Source of the DNA: Microvelia longipes
Lineage: Eukaryota; Arthropoda; Insecta; Hemiptera; Veliidae
Direction of reading: 5' to 3'
Length of the DNA: 64,000 nt
Assembly (NCBI GenBank): GCA_018340805.1
Contig: JACMZG010001914.1
Coordinates: 24,302,853-24,366,852, forward strand
A model generated the notes under the pieces. That model was not told where the DNA came from. It did no database searches and worked only from the letters and a program-made list of their open reading frames with translations. Below, piece after piece: positions 46,474 through 57,285 of the stretch (the stretch's first letter is position 1; each line of letters begins with the position of its first letter). A program made the translations under genes and the position numbers.

Positions 46474-48086
46474 CTATCAGCCAGTGGCGGTTCCTGCCAA
46501 TCATCTTGGGGAGATCATAATCATAGAATTTATATGAGAAGGTCTTATATCCTTCTCCGTTTTAACATAATATATTTACCAAATTAAATATAGTTACTAC
46601 ATTAAGAATATGCTAGTCATTTATAGGTGCCCAATAAATTGAAATTATTAATAAATAATTCCGGCGCGGTGTTCTGTGCTAAACAACCCATTTCTTGCTT
46701 ATGCAAGAACCTAGGCAGTTACTCAATTGTCAAGCACTGCTTGTAACTCATTTTGTCTGTATTTTCCAAAGGAAATGCGCATAATTATCCAGTTGGTTGT
46801 ACAAAACTATGCCTCTAAAATTAGAAGTACGCACTATTATTTGCACTGTTTACAGCTTAGTTACTTATCTTTAAGCTTAGTCAGCTATCTTTAAAGGTTT
46901 TAGCGCATTTCCTTTGGAAAATACAGATAAAATGAGTTACGAGCAGTGCTTGACAATTGAGAAACTGCTTAGGTTCTTGCATAAGCAAGAAATGGGTTGT
47001 TTAGGACGGAAACACGCATTCTAATTGAAATTCGCCCGACAGCGGAACACCGCGCCGGAATTATTTATTTAGTAGTGCCTTTTATAGGGAGGTAGGGAAG
47101 AACAAAAGTATTTTTTCCTTAAAAAAAATAACTTTTGACTACCCCCCTTTTGTTTTTTTTGTATGATCTTAATTTTATCTCCTTAAATAATATTTTTTAA
47201 GTTAAGTTGGTTTTATAAATTATTTTATATCTATGTTTTTAAAAAAAACAATAAAGCATTCTTATTCTTATTCTTATTCTTTTTTGAAGTCCCTGAGAAG
47301 TTAGAATATGGAAATATAAAGTTACGGGGTGGAGTCCACAATTCTTAGCTTTAATCTTTTCAAAATTGTTTAATTTCCTTTATGGCAGATTCAGGGAGAG
47401 ATGGTGTTAGTGATGTAGAAATTACAGTAGAGAGTCAGTGGTCCAACTCCCTTGGAATAAGCTGTTTTAGATGGGCCAGCAATAACTTCACAGTTTCGGC
47501 TTTAGGAGGCAGGTTGGTTCACCTTGTACAACATAAATAAAATATTTATTTCTACATCGCTTTAGACGATGTCTTTATTTTTAAACGAAATCGCAGAATA
47601 CCTTGATATGTTTCTGTCAGTTTCAACTGCTTGACGTTGATGGACGAATCTTAGGATTTGGATCGTCAGATGTTTCTCTTTCTTCGCCGGAAGGTGAACA
47701 CTCGTGATACGCTCATATTATTTTGATTATTCGCATTAAAATAAGGCATAAAATTAAAAAATAACCGGGTATTTTCGTTTTAATCGATAAACATTTGTAA
47801 AATCCTTCCTTCTCTTCTTCTTGAATTCACTTATGACTTTTAGGTTTAATACTCAAATGTAATACGTCAGACGACACTGACTTTGTTTGATTGCATTTTT
47901 TATTCAACTTCTTATGTACGTCGACCGTTAAGATGTCAATTATTTTTAAGTTTTCACAGTTTTGTTTTAAAAAAAGGCATCTGTATGGAATAGGTATAAA
48001 ATAAAGTAAATTATAAAAAAAAAAATATTTATTTGTTGGGATTTGGAGGAGGGCGTGTCCTCCCAGAAACTACCACTGCTATCAGT
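46474..48086. mobile_element. hAT-like element with 8-bp TSD and a nested foldback
   Basis: The element (46482-48078) starts CAGTGGCGGTTCCTG and ends CAGAAACTACCACTG. The flanks are CTATCAGC (46474-46481) and CTATCAGT (48079-48086), 7 of 8 matching. The interior holds the foldback at 46653-47076 and a GC-richer segment (47390-47720) with short coding-like stretches on the minus strand, such as ETVKLLLAHLKQLIPRELDH. A convincing transposase could not be read. Confidence 0.75.
46653..47076. repeat. Nested foldback with ~130-180-bp arms
   Basis: ATAATTCCGGCGCGGTGTTC, AACAACCCATTTCTTGCTTA and TTTTCCAAAGGAAATGCGC on the left are repeated inverted on the right from GCGCATTTCCTTTGGAAAAT to GAACACCGCGCCGGAATTAT. 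The right arm has about 35 bp not present on the left. Confidence 0.9.
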
Positions 48087-48099
48087 TACTCCTATCATA

Positions 48100-48480
48100 G
48101 AGGTATTATTACTCGAGAGGCCCTATAGGTTAAATTTTGAAACATCGAAAAAGTAACCTGGCCACTTTCGCTTATAAATATACTCAAATAATCAGTACAA
48201 AATTACAGTAACTTATATAGAAGAACATTGTTAAAAATACAAATCAAAACAAACAATGTGTGGGAAGAGTAAATAAAACAATTGATTTATTATAAACTTA
48301 ACTCATTCCTGAAGGAGGTTATAATGAGGTTACACAGAGCCCCTGAGAGCCCCAAAACGATGTGTCAGGTCTCTCAGCCCCCTCTAGTATATATCTCTAT
48401 GCTCCCTATAATTACAGTATCTAATTTTTTTCAAAATAACCCTTTTGGCCTTAATCCATTTAACTTATTGATCCCTTAAA
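48100..48480 (+). repeat. Dispersed repeat D4, copy 2
   Basis: It matches 38913-39340 in opposite orientation: GGCCCTATAGGTTAAATTTT, CAAATCAAAACAAACAATGT, AATGAGGTTACACAGAGCCC. The 65-codon frame at 48282 contains EVIMRLHRAPESPK. Confidence 0.7.
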
Positions 48481-48884
48481 AAAATATCCCTATCAATTTG
48501 TAAAAAAGAATGTTTCTAAGGATATTTGAACCCACTTTTTTTTATTAGATAACAATAGACTATTTTTATTATCAAACATTAACAAAGGAGCTGACATTGA
48601 AGACTTCTTTATATAGCTCTAGAGGCAAGTGTATTTATAGTTCATAAAAATTTCATGCTCCCAAACAGGGTTTTATAAACATCTTAATGAAAACCTATTA
48701 ATCTAGTGTTTGATCTTTACTTTATTACGTTATAATTTGGACAGAGTATTTTTTGGGTCAAAACAAATTCTTAAGGATAAAAATTAATTGGTTTTGATAA
48801 GTATTAGAACTTTGTTCTGGTTTCAATAAAGACATTAATAGCTTGATTTATTGATCTCGAAGTTTTAAAAGATTTTTTTGAAAT

Positions 48885-48980
48885 ATCAGGCACGAAGTAC
48901 CTCGAAACTTTTTTCTTACTGTATCGGATTCCCAACGCTCATTTTCACCCCTCCGAACTCTCTTCGCTCGTCTGCTTTAT
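48885..48980 (-). repeat. Dispersed family D1, terminal fragment
   Basis: CAGGCACGAAGTACCTCGAA, CTTACTGTATCGGATTCCCA and CTCTCTTCGCTCGTC are the family's terminal motifs. Confidence 0.75.
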
Positions 48981-49034
48981 ACTCAACTGTTCTCATTCCT
49001 GGTACTGAGCCTAAGATTTGAGATTTAATATAAA

Positions 49035-49126
49035 TAGATATTGAAATGGGGAAGGATATGACCTCCTCATTTATATTCTATGATTATGATCCCCCCCTCC
49101 CAGATGATTGGCTGGAACCACCACTG
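49035..49126 (-). mobile_element. Second, inverted terminus of the 46.5-kb hAT-like family
   Basis: On the minus strand this reads CAGTGGTGGTTCCAGCCAAT, then CATAATCATAGAATATAAAT and GGTCATATCCTTC, matching the left end at 46482 for about 90 bp. It is a solo or truncated element end. Confidence 0.8.
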
Positions 49127-49144
49127 GCTGATAAAGTAAATGAC

Positions 49145-49600
49145 TTTTCAGTATCTATTTGTAACCTACAATACCAACATACAAAACCTTTCATCGGAAG
49201 TTTAGTTTGCCTCTAAATTAAAGGATCTGCAGTTAATATTATTATTGCACAGTTCTTACCAAAAATGTGCAGTTTTTATGTTTTTATGGATTCTTCTCTA
49301 TTTTATTATTATTCTCAATAATAATCAAAGTAATCAAAATATAAAATCAAAATAATCAAATAAACAGAACCAAAATACAGTAACATATATAGTAGACCAT
49401 TTATTATACAAATCAAAACGCAAACAATGTGCGGAAAGCCGAAATCAATAGAAATAAAACCTTAACTCGCTCTTGGAGGAGGTTTCAATGAGGTTACACA
49501 GAGCCCCTGAGTGCCCCAAAAAGATGTTTCAGGCCTCTCAATGCATGAAGATAGGCTATGCCTCCTCTATTATATATCTCTATGCAACAAATATTCTTAA
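49145..49600 (+). repeat. Dispersed repeat D4, copy 3
   Basis: AATCAAAACGCAAACAATGT, TCAATGAGGTTACACAGAGC, CCCAAAAAGATGTTTCAGGC and ATGAAGATAGGCTATGCCTC align with the other two copies. Confidence 0.75.
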
Positions 49601-50021
49601 AAACAAATACACTCAATAATTCATGACATTTTCAATCAAACTAATAAACGTATCCTTCTTTAAATATTTCCTTAAAACTTTTTTTTCTCCCAACACCATA
49701 AAAATTTGTCACTGTCGAATTGGAAAAGAAAAAGATAGAAAAAAAGACTCTGCTCGAGGTTTACAGCTCACTTTGGTTTCTAGAATTTCTTACCTTTAGA
49801 TTTAGAGTACCAGACCCTTTCTGTTCTCGCTAATACATTATTCCAGTAAAGTGAATTCTCACTCTTTTCACCTCGTGATCTATTTTTTTAAACTTTTTTT
49901 AGGCTGTGTTCTTTGAAAATCGACAAAAAAGAAACACTTTTAAAGTTTTAGTAGATAAGAGGTAAAAAAATATTTATTATTGATTTGATTTTTGTCGTTC
50001 TTCTGTTAATGTAATAATGGA

Positions 50022-50025
<4 letters not shown>
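49601..50025. other. Unassigned stretch
   Basis: No features recognised. Confidence 0.5.
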
Positions 50026-50074
<49 letters not shown>

Positions 50075-50090
50075 TTATTTATTTATTTAC
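50026..50090. repeat. (AT)n then (ATTT)n microsatellite
   Basis: Alternating AT changes to TTTATTTATTTA. Confidence 0.95.
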
Positions 50091-50234
50091 ATATATGCTA
50101 CAACTCCGGTAGTCATTGTTGGTGGCTCAAAAATATGTCATGTTCCACTTAAATTCATCAGGGCGCCAACAGAGCCAAAACTCATTGTGCTCTTTACTTA
50201 AAATTCCAAAGAACATTAAGTTAATCATTTACTA

Positions 50235-50460
50235 AAGACGAGCGGTGCTCTCTTACCGTCATCATGCTTGGAAAGCAACATATATATTATTCGATATTAC
50301 CGAGTTTTGCAAAATATGAATAGTTGACACAATACAATTAAGCAAGAGACACCAAGTAAATATAGGCAAGATGCAATGTTCAATCAAATGATGGAACAGT
50401 TTCCAAATGTAACATAAAATATTACTTGTTAGGTGTATCGCACAATGGTATTGTGTAAAT
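50235..50460. repeat. Family D2, longest dispersed copy
   Basis: AGACGAGCGGTGCTCTCTTA, TTCGATATTACCGAGTTTTG, ATGAATAGTTGACACAATAC and an inverted half ending AGGTGTATCGCACAATGGTA give the same foldback layout as 12918-13190. Confidence 0.85.
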
Positions 50461-51109
50461 TAAAATAATCTAACTTATATCCAATAAAAATACAATAAAA
50501 TAATCTAACTTGTATGCAATAAAAGTGTATCAAATAATTTCCAAAAACGCCTATCAGGAAATAAATAAATATTAGATTTATGTTGATCATTATTTCTAAA
50601 TAAACACCTCGATAAACTAATGTAAAACTAATTACATAAATAAAGATAACACGGAAGCTAAATATGAACTGTCTAATTTAAAAGTTATATTTATAAAATT
50701 AGTAATATAATCTTTAGATGACTTGGTATATTCGATAGAGGTCGGCTCGTTAGCTCTACATGTTCGTAGAACCTCAGGGTCATCAAAAACTTCGGAACTG
50801 GAATTAGGAAGAGTGAATGGAATTGATTTATTTGGATATTTTAAATTAACTAAGATAAGTTGTTAACGGCATATGATCAATATTTTCTTAAATGAATCTT
50901 CTTCTCTTGTTTCCGCTGTACTAGGTGGCGCTTACAGAATCTCGCTCACCTTTTTTTTTGTTTTTTTCAGGTTATAATCATTTTTTTATCCGAACTCGAG
51001 ATGCGTTTACGTTGTATGTTCTTCGCTTGAGAGAATGGAAAAAAAGTCATATCCTAAAAAAAAATTTACGTTTGCCGTATAAAACTGTGACCCCGTTGAG
51101 GATAAAAAT
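50461..51109. other. Unassigned stretch
   Basis: A direct repeat of AAAATAATCTAACTT-type text lies near 50461-50510. The 72-codon plus-strand frame at 50925 has no recognisable motif. Confidence 0.5.
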
Positions 51110-51500
51110 AGAAAAGAATCAATCACAAACAAACTGCACATGATTAGTAAAAATTGCGAATTCTTGCATACATTACATTAAGAGGGCAGGTCTTAAATTG
51201 AAGGGCAAATTTACCTTCCGACAGTTGGTTTTCTATTGCAGGTTATAAGCAACTAGTCAAAAGTCATATAATTTTTCTTTTTAACTGTTTTATAAATTTG
51301 ATTTTTTTCCTCCTCATATATATTTTCATGAAAATCATAAAGGCTAGTAATATAAAGTGTTTTTTAGCCCAGCAGTTTTAATGTATGCTCCACTTATGCT
51401 TTTTATGTAACTTGCATTTCGTGCCTTTTGCAATAACCTTGCTAAGGGAGGTAAGTTTTCCTTTCTTTCTCTATTTGATAATACGATTATGAGCTCAGTA
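51110..51500. repeat. Dispersed repeat D5, copy 2
   Basis: ACAAACAAACTGCACATGAT, GGGCAAATTTACCTTCCGAC, TTTCTATTGCAGGTTATAAG, CATTTCGTGCCTTTTGCAAT and GGGAGGTAAGTTTTCCTTTC match the two halves of 45380-46060. Confidence 0.75.
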
Positions 51501-52535
51501 AAGTTTCGGTGTGTAACTTTATCCATCAGGTACTCTTCTGTGACGTTTTACATGATATTTTATCTGGTGAGGGGTGGGGGAAACTAATCAGGTAAAACAT
51601 CAGATTAATAAAGTAACACTTAATCGCTTCCCATTTGAAGATTTGTCAGGTTATGCTGTTTGTTGTTTTTGTTTTTAATTGTCGTGGTTTGTTTTAGTAT
51701 AGTTTTTAAGGTGTGATAGTTTTTACTTGAATCAGTCCTAAGTCCAAAGATTCTTAAGTTTAAAGAAATAACTTTTTAAATAAAAACGTACGAAAGAAGG
51801 CAATGTTAGGTTATGATAAGAGTCATCAGCTCGCCGAGGTGGTGAGCTAGATTTTCTCACCGCTGAGGATGTAAAACCTTGATGAATAAAATCAACACCC
51901 ATCTGGTACTCATCAGATGTTTTCACCTTATCAGATGAGTACAAGATGGATAAAGCTACACACCGTTTCCTTATCTCGTCATACCCTATATTAATGATCC
52001 TTGCTAACAATCATTTATTAAGAATATAATGTGTCAATTTTACACTTAACCCTAAAACAGTCTATTCTTTCTAATCAGGAAAGCATTTCACAAAACAAGT
52101 TTAACCGGAGCCAAAAGCAACAAGTTTCAAAACCTAGCGAGAGAAAAAACACAAATATGATAAAGTAGAAAGAACAACATTAACTCCGTATTTATTTATT
52201 CGCTTAATATTCATAAATTATAACTTTTTTTCTTAAAATTTTAATCTGTTATGGGTCAACATTAAATCTAACTGTTGAAACACGTTAAGCTGTTGAATCA
52301 TTTTCTAATTAAATTGGTTAACTTGCAATTTTAATAAAAGAATATCATACCTTATTGGTTCTTTTAAGGGGTGGAAATTAATAAGTGACAATATATGTGC
52401 AGTGATTATCTAATTAGAGTTTATGCCACATAAAATGAGTATAATATATTTATTTATTTATTTACATACTCGAGGTTTTATAATGGATTGAGCAGTAGAG
52501 TGCTATGATAAGAAGAAATAAAACTAAATAAGTTT
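51501..52535. other. Unassigned stretch
   Basis: A small hairpin (CATCTGGTACTCATCAGATG near 51900) and a GC-richer patch at 51815-51960 are the only structure. Confidence 0.5.
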
Positions 52536-52720
52536 TTTCCGTCTCTCCACTCATTATAATTACTAATAATAGCAAAGCCGACTTTCAACTGTTAACGGTC
52601 ATCATCAGTGCCGGTGATTATTAAAAAAGTAGATCAGTATGATCTATGATAACTTGACTTTGGTCAAGTTTGTACCATTAGACTCACTGGTAGACTACTG
52701 ATCTACTTTTCGTCCTATTC
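52536..52720 (-). ncRNA. PLE LTR piece with hammerhead-like core and adjacent hairpin
   Basis: On the minus strand the core at 52583-52608 reads CTGATGA, a GAC / GTT stem II, GAAA, then AG-TCGG-CT closing a short stem III before a U. CCGTCTCTCCACT at 52539-52551 is shared with the LTR pairs at 29.1 and 45.6 kb. The neighbouring GTAGATCAGTATGATC and ACTGATCTAC segments form a further hairpin (52640-52708). Confidence 0.65.
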
Positions 52721-52822
52721 TTCTTCGACTGCATCCCATAAGTTTTGCTTGAATCCAGTGTTTAAAAACAGACCTTACGTTTTCCCACATCAGTTAATCT
52801 TGGCTTCTGGGATCTTCAGGAA

Positions 52823-53074
52823 TTAACTTTTAAAATCTTTCATTCTTCGAAACATCGTGTTCTCTTGCGAGGTGAGAGTTGTGGCACCATTTGACAGCAA
52901 GTCTCTTCTAACCTTAGCCCTTACCTTCTCTGTTTTCAAGTGCTTATTGGAACCTGATCATAGTGTATTGTCCCATCCTTTACTTGCTTTCCTTTACTGT
53001 TTTAAATTTAAAAACAGATGATATGAAGTCTTTTCGTCATCGAACCTGACTATACCCTCCCATTTACAAACAAA
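52823..53074 (-). pseudogene. Decayed coding-like segment of unknown origin
   Basis: One minus-strand frame stays coding-like for 84 codons with two internal stops, reading FVCKWEGIVRFDDEKTSYHL near the start and KTEKVRAKVRRDLLSNGATT near the end. The local base composition is less AT-rich than the surroundings. The charged KVRAKVRR segment is reminiscent of the region after a FLYWCH zinc finger in MULE-type transposases, but that resemblance is weak. It may be a transposon relic or a diverged host exon. Confidence 0.3.
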
Positions 53075-53159
53075 ACTATCGCATCCTCATTGCATCATGT
53101 AATATTTGTCGGCCAATTTTACTAAATTTGAAGGTAGGAAAAATATTGTACAAAATAAC

Positions 53160-53261
53160 TTATTTTTAGTGAATATTAAAAAAAATCTTATAAGGTTGGG
53201 GTCATGGTAGGGGAATTCGGGAAAGTGGGGAGGTTTCTTAAAGGGGACTTACTGATCATGC

Positions 53262-53348
<87 letters not shown>

Positions 53349-53366
53349 GTGTGTGTGTGTGTGTGT
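53160..53366. repeat. Dispersed repeat D6 with AT/GT microsatellite tail, copy 2
   Basis: TTTTTAGTGAATATTAAAAA, AAAGGGGACTTACTGATCAT and GCATATATATAT match 37437-37570. The microsatellite continues as (AT)n then (GT)n to 53366. Confidence 0.85.
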
Positions 53367-54639
53367 TTATTTGTAATAAACATTATTACAAATAAATCTA
53401 CTCGGTAGTACTTGGGAATTTTTTGAATAATTTAAAGGTCTTAATTAAATTTTAAATAATTATTGTAGTAAGAAATTGATTTAAGAAGTAAAATTTGTCA
53501 ACACTAATTAATTCAAATTCACTAGGATAATTTTCGACAAGAATCTCCAACTTCTTCAAGTTAATTTTGCATTTCAATGCTGAAATAAAAGTTAAAAACA
53601 TTTTTGTTGTTCCAACAAAAATGTTTTGTTGGAGCAACTCTCTTTTTTCCAACGTTGATGTCTGTGTGTTAAAACTGAGAGGGGGAGGGGTTAGAAGGAG
53701 TAAAGTAATGAATTTTAATTTTCCCTTTTTTTTACTGCCTCACTTGTACATTTCATTTTCTTTCTCTTTAATATGGACCTGCTCTTAAAAATGTACTTTT
53801 TTTTCTGTACAAGTCTTTTGTTTTTTTCCATTTTTACAAAAGAATAAAAAGTGGGGAAAAAAGGCTGTCGGAAAAGTAATTCGGAGCTCTCGCTACCTCT
53901 TGAAAGTAGAAGTATAGAACCAGAAAAAAATAATGTTTTATTCAAAATGAGAGGGTACTTTTTACCACTTTACCACCATTCTCTTCTTTCTAGTGGTATA
54001 GCTAAAAACCCTCCGCTTTTTAAGTGAGAAGCACGTCGGGTTTTTACCTACAAACGTTTTTTTTGCTTTTTTGCACTCACTTGCTACACTCTCTATCTAA
54101 TTTTAAATTGTCACTGTTTCTGTTCAGTTTTTATACCTAAATGAAAAGCTAATGAAAATGTAGGTCTGTCTAAATATAATTTGTATATTAGCAAAGGTCA
54201 GGGACTAAGTCATAATTTTAAATGTAATCCAAACCTACATTACGTGTTGAATAGCGCCACGTGTTCTCTAAATCCCATTTTGACTTTTATTCATTTTTCA
54301 TTTTAGGTTTATAGAAAAAGTTATGGCGTTTGCAATAAAAATTATAAACTGAGATTTTATCTGAATTAAATTAAATTGATTAGAATTTTCAGGAATTTTA
54401 TCATCAGAAAATGACGCTTATAGCGTATTTAAGACTTTCTAACTGTATTTACTAAATTGTTTGTCCACATGTGTATATGTACCAGTTAATTCTCAAGTGG
54501 TAGACTGTAAGACTCTATGTTTGTCTGTTCGGTTTTATCCGAGGTAAGTTTGATCTTCGTTTAAATTGTCTCCAGCTAACACAAAGTCGGGGGACTTGCT
54601 GCCAAAAGAAATTCCTTCCGGCCTAACTGGTATATACAG
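53367..54639. other. Unassigned stretch
   Basis: It contains one hairpin (AAAACATTTTTGTTG / CAACAAAAATGTTTT, 53595-53627). Overlapping frames at 53452-53945 on both strands show no motif. Confidence 0.5.
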
Positions 54640-55140
54640 TAATCTCGTATATACTACTATAATATTGGTATATACATTACTCTTGTATATACTGCTATAT
54701 ACGGTAGTCTCGTATTTAATGGTATACTACTGGTATATGCGGTACTCTCGTATTTAATGGTATACTACTGGTATATACGGTATACTCTCGTATATAATGG
54801 TATACTACTGGTATGTACTATACTCTCGTATATACTGGTATACTACTGGTGTATGCGGTACTCTCGTATATACTGGTATATACTGTACACTCGTATATAC
54901 TGGTATATACGGTACTCCCTTATATACTGCTATATACTGCATTCTCGTATATACTGTACTCTCGTATATACTGGTATACTCTCTCGTATATACTGGTATA
55001 TACTGTATATACTGTATATACGTACTGGTATATACGTACTCGTACTGGTATATACTGTATCTCGTATATACGTATATACTGTACTCTCGTATATACTGGT
55101 ATATACTGTACTCTCGTATATACTGTATATACTGTACAAA
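54640..55140. repeat. Minisatellite, TATATACTGGTATATACNGT type
   Basis: About 20 degenerate units of 20-38 bp alternate CTCGTATATACTGGTATATA with GTACT or CTACTGGTATA. The strongly self-complementary TATATAC/GTATATA steps generate VYTRI-like pseudo-frames on both strands. Confidence 0.95.
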
Positions 55141-55319
55141 GAAACTGACAAGAGTACTTGGTGTCACTGATGTTACTCACCGGTACACCGATGAGCCTAA
55201 ACGTAACCTGCGCAAAATATCTAACGCAAGGCAGCGATGAAGTTCTATGGCAGCGAGAATCTGAAAGAATCTTAGACGTAGATTGAGAAATGCGTAAACC
55301 ATGATTAGAAAACTTAAGT

Positions 55320-55776
55320 ACGGGGGACCACAGAAATTTTTCTCACCACATTAGACTCTCTACGGTCAATACTTTACTACTTAGGACTTGCTTCTCTCGG
55401 TTTATTTCCCGTGATCACCTGACCAGATACTGAGCTCGTTCTATCCTGCTAAACATTTGGAATCCAACAAAAGATATTAGGAGTATTGCAATGAAACTTC
55501 GCCTAATAATTTTACCACTTCAAGGAATACGTTAGTACCAAATGACAGGTCTAATGGATTATTTTTAGAAGCTTAAAAATTTTAAAAACATAAAAAATTT
55601 GAAGTAATGCTTATAATATGAAACTTGGTGCATTCGTTGGTTTCAATATATAAGTATATAGTTATAGATTTCAATTTGGTGGAAACATTTAGCCGCATTT
55701 AATGAATTTTCGAAAATTTTGCTGTCATTAATAGACCACTAGATATACCACCAAGATATCACCACTAGACCTAGAC

Positions 55777-55817
<41 letters not shown>

Positions 55818-56090
55818 TGCCTAGCTAATTATACTAAAGCTACGAAGGTAACAGATACACACCTATACAGAATGTAAACACATGGTAAACACTATTTAGG
55901 AGGTCTAAAGAACACCTAAAACCAATTTAGAAGGTCTAAAGAACACCTACAACCAATTTAGGAGGTCTAAAAAACGCCTAAAACCTATTTAGGAAGTCTA
56001 AAGAACACCTAAAACGGATATTTAAGTGAAATCCCGGTTTTGGATTTTTAGAGCTGCCACAATACTTTTTATATAATGAGAAAACGTAAA
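55320..56090 (-). repeat. Dispersed family D1, minus-strand copy with an internal expansion
   Basis: It starts AGTACGGGGGACCACAGAAA and CTCACCACATTAGACTCTC, and ends AACGGATATTTAAGTGAAAT and CAATACTTTTTATATAATGA. Inside are a run of 33 T (55782-55814) and four tandem copies of TTTAGGAGGTCTAAAGAACA plus CCTAAAACCAA (about 55895-56010), an expansion of a segment present once in other D1 copies. Confidence 0.85.
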
Positions 56091-57010
56091 AATGACTGTA
56101 CGTGTTGCTGGTGAAATTAATGAAAAATAAAATGCTCACAAAGTTAAAAACCTGTCCTTATGATATCACATTATAGAAATATTTTTTACCCACAAGTCCC
56201 TTTCACAGCATATCAAATGATAAAATTGTTTAAAAATCAGATTAAATTATAAAATTGAGGATAATGTGTTTAATTTGTGAATGACTTTATTCGACGATTT
56301 GTATACCAAAGTAGTATACCAGGTATTTTTAGGAAAAGAAAAAAAAGAATTGGTTGGAATTTGGACATGCAAAGTGGGTACTGCAGATCTCTTTTTAGAG
56401 TTTTAAAACTACTGGCAGATATAGAAGAGAAAAAAGTAGAGACTTTTAGTTTAGAATAGTAAAATGTAGGTATGGGATAGCCATGGTTAAATTCTCCTGG
56501 GATACTAAACCCCGTAGGATGGGTTACTCTCACGGGACTTCACCCAACTCAAGTTCAGGATAAAAAAAAGAGAGAATAAAAACGAATATTTCAAAGCCGC
56601 TATAAAACTAGCGACAAATAGAGCTCTCCCTTTACTAGAATCTAATCGTTACAACAACAATTTCAACCCTTTACCACATTACTGTTAATTTAAACATTGA
56701 ATGACTGAGTTCTCTTATTTATAGAAATGTATAGAGAGTTATAATAGCGCTAGTATCGCACTTTATAGTCAGGTTTTAATCAAATTAAAGACCTGTCACG
56801 TTTGTCGTTTCAAATTTTTAAAATAAGGAACAATAGGCCTTCTAGGCTGCATTGTTGTTGTCTTGTATTATAAATGGTTGTCGTATTAATAATCGTTATA
56901 ATCCAACAATATTAGAGAATTTTTAAATGTATTAGACCATTAGACCAAGAATATATACTTAAGAAAGATGGTCATGCGAGACAAGAAAAGGTTAGTTAGC
57001 CAGCTAACAG
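56091..57010. other. Unassigned stretch
   Basis: Overlapping frames at 56270-56533 (minus) and 56277-56459 (plus) have no recognisable motif. Confidence 0.5.
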
Positions 57011-57017
57011 GAGCGAT

Positions 57018-57106
<89 letters not shown>

Positions 57107-57174
57107 AATATATTATATATATATATATATATATTATACATATATCTGTGTGTACGTGTCTGTGTGAGTATGAA

Positions 57175-57252
<78 letters not shown>

Positions 57253-57285
57253 TATTGTGTGTATTTGTATACATATATATTATAA
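57018..57285. repeat. Long (AT)n microsatellite with GT inclusions
   Basis: Two AT blocks are separated by ATATCTGTGTGTACGTGTCT near 57142. Confidence 0.98.

Noticed and set aside
47390..47720. hAT transposase remnant inside the 46.5-48.1 kb element
   Set aside because: Only short coding-like stretches were readable; no conserved transposase motif was found.
54757..55240. Frames of 110-147 codons with VYTGIYCTLVYT patterns on both strands
   Set aside because: They are artefacts of the TATATAC minisatellite. The short non-repeat tail (about 55140-55240) alone is not enough to call a gene.
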